Assembly (NCBI GenBank): GCA_007117565.1
Contig: SKGG01000027.1
Span: 1 to 7,444 of the forward strand
Origin: Candidatus Izemoplasma sp.
GTDB taxonomy: Bacteria > Bacillota_I > Bacilli_A > Izemoplasmatales > Izemoplasmataceae
Direction of reading: 5' to 3'
DNA length: 7,444 nucleotides
The notes under the pieces were generated by a model. The model worked only from the letters and a program-made list of their open reading frames with translations, had not been told where the DNA came from and did no database searches. This document shows positions 5,071 to 7,444 of this stretch, one piece after another; the first letter of the stretch is position 1, and each line of letters begins with the position of its first letter. The translations under genes were made by a program, and so were the position numbers.

Positions 5071-6441
5071 TTAAGCGTTGTCGATGAGGTGTTGTAGGAC
5101 GGCTTTTACGACGCGCCCTGTGGCGCCTGCTTTCTCTTCATACGTAACGCCTGCGACATCCAGATGAATCCAAGGAATCTCAGGCTTGACAAAATGATTT
5201 AAGAACGCTGCGGCTACAGATGCGCCCGCAACTCGTGGCCCACTGTTTTTTAAATCCGCAACATGCGATTTAAGCCCTTCTTTATGTTCCTCTCCTTGAG
5301 GAAGCCACCATACTTTTTCTTCCGCTTTCTCAGCACTCTCTAAGAAGGTTTTAAGGTAGTCTTCATGGTTTGTAAAGGCGCCAATATGGCTTTTACCCAA
5401 GGCTGCAATGACGGCGCCCGTTAAGGTCGCCATATCAAGCATTTTGCGCGCGCCTTGTTCTTGAGCGTACCATAAAGCATCCGCTAACGTTAAACGTCCT
5501 TCTGCGTCGGTTGAGACAATTTCAATCGTGGTGCCATCGGCCGCTTTGACAATGTCATCGGGCACAATCGCGTGATCGCCAATACGGTTATCGGTCGCTA
5601 AAATCAAGCCATCCACGTTCACCGGCACTTCTAAATGCGCTAAGGCTTTCATCACACCCATCACATTGGCTGCGCCGCCCATGTCCATTTTCATCGTCGG
5701 CATGCTCGTACTTGGTTTTAACGAATACCCACCAGTATCGTACATCACGCCTTTACCAATGATGGTGGTGAGTGGTTTATCCCCGCCATGACGGTATTTA
5801 ATGTGGATCAGTCTTGGGGGAATCAGGGATCCCTTATTGACGGCTAAGAAAGCCCCCATCGAAAGTTTTTCGATGGCAGCTTTATCTAAAATCTCAACCG
5901 TCGTATGAGGATATTTTGCATAAGACGACGCGAGCTCCGCCAGATCTAGTGCATTTAAGTGCGAATAGGGTGTGTTCACAAGTGTTTTTGTGACATTGAT
6001 GGCTTCCGCGATAACTTGTGCTTCTTTAAGACTGGCTTCATCGTCTGTAAAAAGCGTGATGGGTGTCAGTGGTTTAAACGATTTGCCTTTCACCACGTCA
6101 AAACGATAATGCGCTAACGATAACGCTTCGTAAAACCGTCCTTTTTCTTCGTCAAAGGTGTCAATCGCAATGGCGATGGGTTGATCACTTTTGGCACATG
6201 AAGCGGCCACCGATTGACGCTTCTTTAAGGTTTCTAATGCGCTTTTTTTAGCCACATAAAGCCGTTTTAGTGTTGGGTGATGCATCGGCGTTAAAAGGGT
6301 AAGGTCATCTTCTACAAGGCTTTCAAAAGCCACCTCTAAATGTTGTTCTAACGCGTTCAGTAAGGGGTGATTTGATGGGTAACACACCACTAACCGTTCT
6401 GGTAGGGTCTTAAGGGTTAAGCTTTGGGTTTGAATGATCAT
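5071..6441 (-). CDS. pepA: M17-family leucyl aminopeptidase
   Basis: M17 leucyl aminopeptidases remove N-terminal residues from peptides with a two-metal active site, usually as cytoplasmic hexamers. The 456-residue protein has a divergent N-terminal domain (about 1-140) and a catalytic domain with all expected ligands: [16 protein letters not shown] (228-243; Lys230, Asp235, Lys242), MKMDMGGAA (250-258; Asp253) and [12 protein letters not shown] (310-321; Asp312, Glu314, catalytic Arg316). Two features differ from textbook PepA: the signature NTDAEGRL is STDAEGRL, and the ENMPSG-x-A-x-x-PGD loop is replaced by [13 protein letters not shown] (284-296). The ATG at 6439-6441 overlaps the serS stop as ATGA and has AAAGGAG (6449-6455) 7 nt upstream, so it is co-transcribed and coupled with serS. 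The bidirectional terminator follows. Substrate preference (PepA versus PepB-like) cannot be fixed from sequence. Confidence 0.92.
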   Translation of the reverse strand: MIIQTQSLTLKTLPERLVVCYPSNHPLLNALEQHLEVAFESLVEDDLTLLTPMHHPTLKRLYVAKKSALETLKKRQSVAASCAKSDQPIAIAIDTFDEEKGRFYEALSLAHYRFDVVKGKSFKPLTPITLFTDDEASLKEAQVIAEAINVTKTLVNTPYSHLNALDLAELASSYAKYPHTTVEILDKAAIEKLSMGAFLAVNKGSLIPPRLIHIKYRHGGDKPLTTIIGKGVMYDTGGYSLKPSTSMPTMKMDMGGAANVMGVMKALAHLEVPVNVDGLILATDNRIGDHAIVPDDIVKAADGTTIEIVSTDAEGRLTLADALWYAQEQGARKMLDMATLTGAVIAALGKSHIGAFTNHEDYLKTFLESAEKAEEKVWWLPQGEEHKEGLKSHVADLKNSGPRVAGASVAAAFLNHFVKPEIPWIHLDVAGVTYEEKAGATGRVVKAVLQHLIDNA

Positions 6442-7444
6442 CGTTTCGCTCCTTTTGTCGGTATCGTATCGGTATTCATGTAAGATCTTAAAACTTCAGG
6501 AATGATAATTGAACCATCTTCTTGTTGATAATTTTCAACCACCGCAATCCACGTACGTCCAACCGCCAATCCAGAACCATTTAAGGTGTGCACATATTCG
6601 GGTTTAGCGTCTTTATCGCGTTTGAATCGAATGTTGGCTCGGCGCGCTTGGAAATCTTCTGCGTTGGAGATGCTGCCAATTTCGCGGTAAGTGCCATAAG
6701 AAGGTAAATACACCTCAATGTCATAGGTCTTGCTCATCGCAAAGCCTAAATCACCACTGCACAGCTCAACCACACGATAAGGGATTTTAAGCGCCTTTAA
6801 AACGGCTTCTGACTGCGCCAACATCTGATCTAAGGTCCCATAAGAGTCCTCAGGCTTGGTAAACTGAATTAGCTCAACTTTATTAAACTGATGTTGTCTT
6901 AAAATACCCCGAGTGTCTCTACCGGCACTGCCAGCTTCCTGGCGAAAGGCCGTGGTAAAGGCTGTATAACGTATCGGTAAGTCTTCTAAAGGGATGGTTT
7001 CATCACGATGAAGGTTGATCGATGGGACTTCAGCGGTCGGATTAAGGTATAAATCACGGTCATCTTTAAGTCCAAACGCGTCTTCTTTAAACTTAGGAAA
7101 CTGACCTGAGCCTAACATAGACGCCCCGTTGACAATGTATGGCAACAAGATTTCTTGATAACCTGCGTGGCTATGCAGGTCCATCATGAACTGGATGAGG
7201 GCGCGTTCTAAGCGAGCACCTAAGCCTTTATACACGACGAAACGTGACGCACTGATTTTGGTCGCTCTTTCAAAATCAAGTAAGTTGGCCTCTTTGGCTA
7301 AGTCCCAATGCGCTTTAGGTTCAAATGAAAACTTGGGCACCTCACCCTCATGCCGAATCACACGGTTACCGGCTTCATCAAGCCCCACAGGAATCTTTGG
7401 ATGAGGAACGTTGGGCAACCGTAACCAAGCGTCTTGTAACGACG
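6438..7444 (-). CDS. serS: Seryl-tRNA synthetase (5' end beyond window)
   Basis: SerRS charges tRNA-Ser with serine through a seryl-adenylate. The frame is open to the right edge; about 334 residues are visible and the N-terminal coiled-coil tRNA-binding arm (roughly the first 90-100 residues) is outside. The visible part starts just before [14 protein letters not shown], the normal junction after the arm. Class II motifs are clear: motif 1 region [17 protein letters not shown], the serine-pocket NPTAEVP, motif 2 [21 protein letters not shown], the downstream [11 protein letters not shown] and motif 3 [19 protein letters not shown]. The in-frame TTG at 7416-7418 encodes an internal leucine, not a start: the eight codons before it (SLQDAWLR) continue the family sequence. 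The C-terminus ends IPTKGAKR, and its last codons hold the pepA Shine-Dalgarno. The common PYMGG ending is replaced by SYMNT. Confidence 0.96.
   Translation of the reverse strand, partial: SLQDAWLRLPNVPHPKIPVGLDEAGNRVIRHEGEVPKFSFEPKAHWDLAKEANLLDFERATKISASRFVVYKGLGARLERALIQFMMDLHSHAGYQEILLPYIVNGASMLGSGQFPKFKEDAFGLKDDRDLYLNPTAEVPSINLHRDETIPLEDLPIRYTAFTTAFRQEAGSAGRDTRGILRQHQFNKVELIQFTKPEDSYGTLDQMLAQSEAVLKALKIPYRVVELCSGDLGFAMSKTYDIEVYLPSYGTYREIGSISNAEDFQARRANIRFKRDKDAKPEYVHTLNGSGLAVGRTWIAVVENYQQEDGSIIIPEVLRSYMNTDTIPTKGAKR

Noticed and set aside
7186..7404. Plus-strand open frame antisense to serS
   Set aside because: It is a shadow of the conserved SerRS coding sequence.
7416..7418. TTG as the serS start codon
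   Set aside because: The upstream frame is open to the edge and encodes SLQDAWLR, which continues the SerRS family sequence, so the codon is an internal leucine.
1..7444. UGA-as-tryptophan code typical of Mycoplasma
   Set aside because: All Trp codons in the conserved genes are TGG, and TGA ends rsmA and serS at the expected family C-termini.

Overview
The window looks like origin-proximal core chromosome from a low-to-mid GC Bacillota lineage (Bacilli, Erysipelotrichia or the Acholeplasma/Izemoplasma side of the former Tenericutes). It uses the standard genetic code: Trp is TGG throughout, and TGA is used as a stop by rsmA and serS, which excludes Mycoplasma/Spiroplasma-type code 4. Gene content (RNase M5, RsmA, SpoVG, DgkB-like kinase, Pta, PpaX) matches Bacillota. 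I cannot name a genus.

Layout from left to right. 1-169 (minus): 5' part of spoVG, cut by the window edge, with its own promoter. 280-2543 (minus): a tight set of three genes, dgkB-like lipid kinase, rnmV and rsmA, with start and stop codons overlapping or 1 nt apart. 2577-3530 (minus): pta, apparently transcribed alone, ending in a strong intrinsic terminator. 3531-3628: divergent promoter region. 3629-5051 (plus): ppaX, a HIT protein and a single-domain rhodanese, packed or overlapping. 5036-5066: bidirectional terminator between convergent units. 5071-7444 (minus): pepA-like M17 aminopeptidase preceded by serS, which runs off the right edge without its N-terminal arm. No stretch over 300 bases lacks a gene, and I see no mobile element, CRISPR array, tRNA or rRNA.

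The most notable signals are not genes. Two near-perfect ParB-binding parS sites (15 of 16 positions each, both with an intact GTTNCACGTGAAAC core) lie inside coding sequence, one in rnmV and one in the dgkB-like gene, 1158 bp apart. The region therefore probably doubles as a centromere/SMC-loading zone, in keeping with the rnmV-rsmA-spoVG order found near oriC in Bacillus subtilis. A second theme is compaction of expression signals: two terminators carry the upstream gene's stop codon in the hairpin loop, the dgkB-like promoter sits against the pta terminator and predicts a leaderless mRNA, and ppaX has a predicted leader of about 10 nt.

The genes cover rRNA maturation and modification (rnmV for 5S, rsmA for 16S), translation and peptide turnover (serS, pepA), acetyl-phosphate/ATP metabolism (pta), pyrophosphate removal linked to HPr(Ser-P) control (ppaX) and membrane lipid recycling (dgkB-like). 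I find no wholly new multi-gene system here; the novelty is in the regulatory and chromosome-organisation layer.
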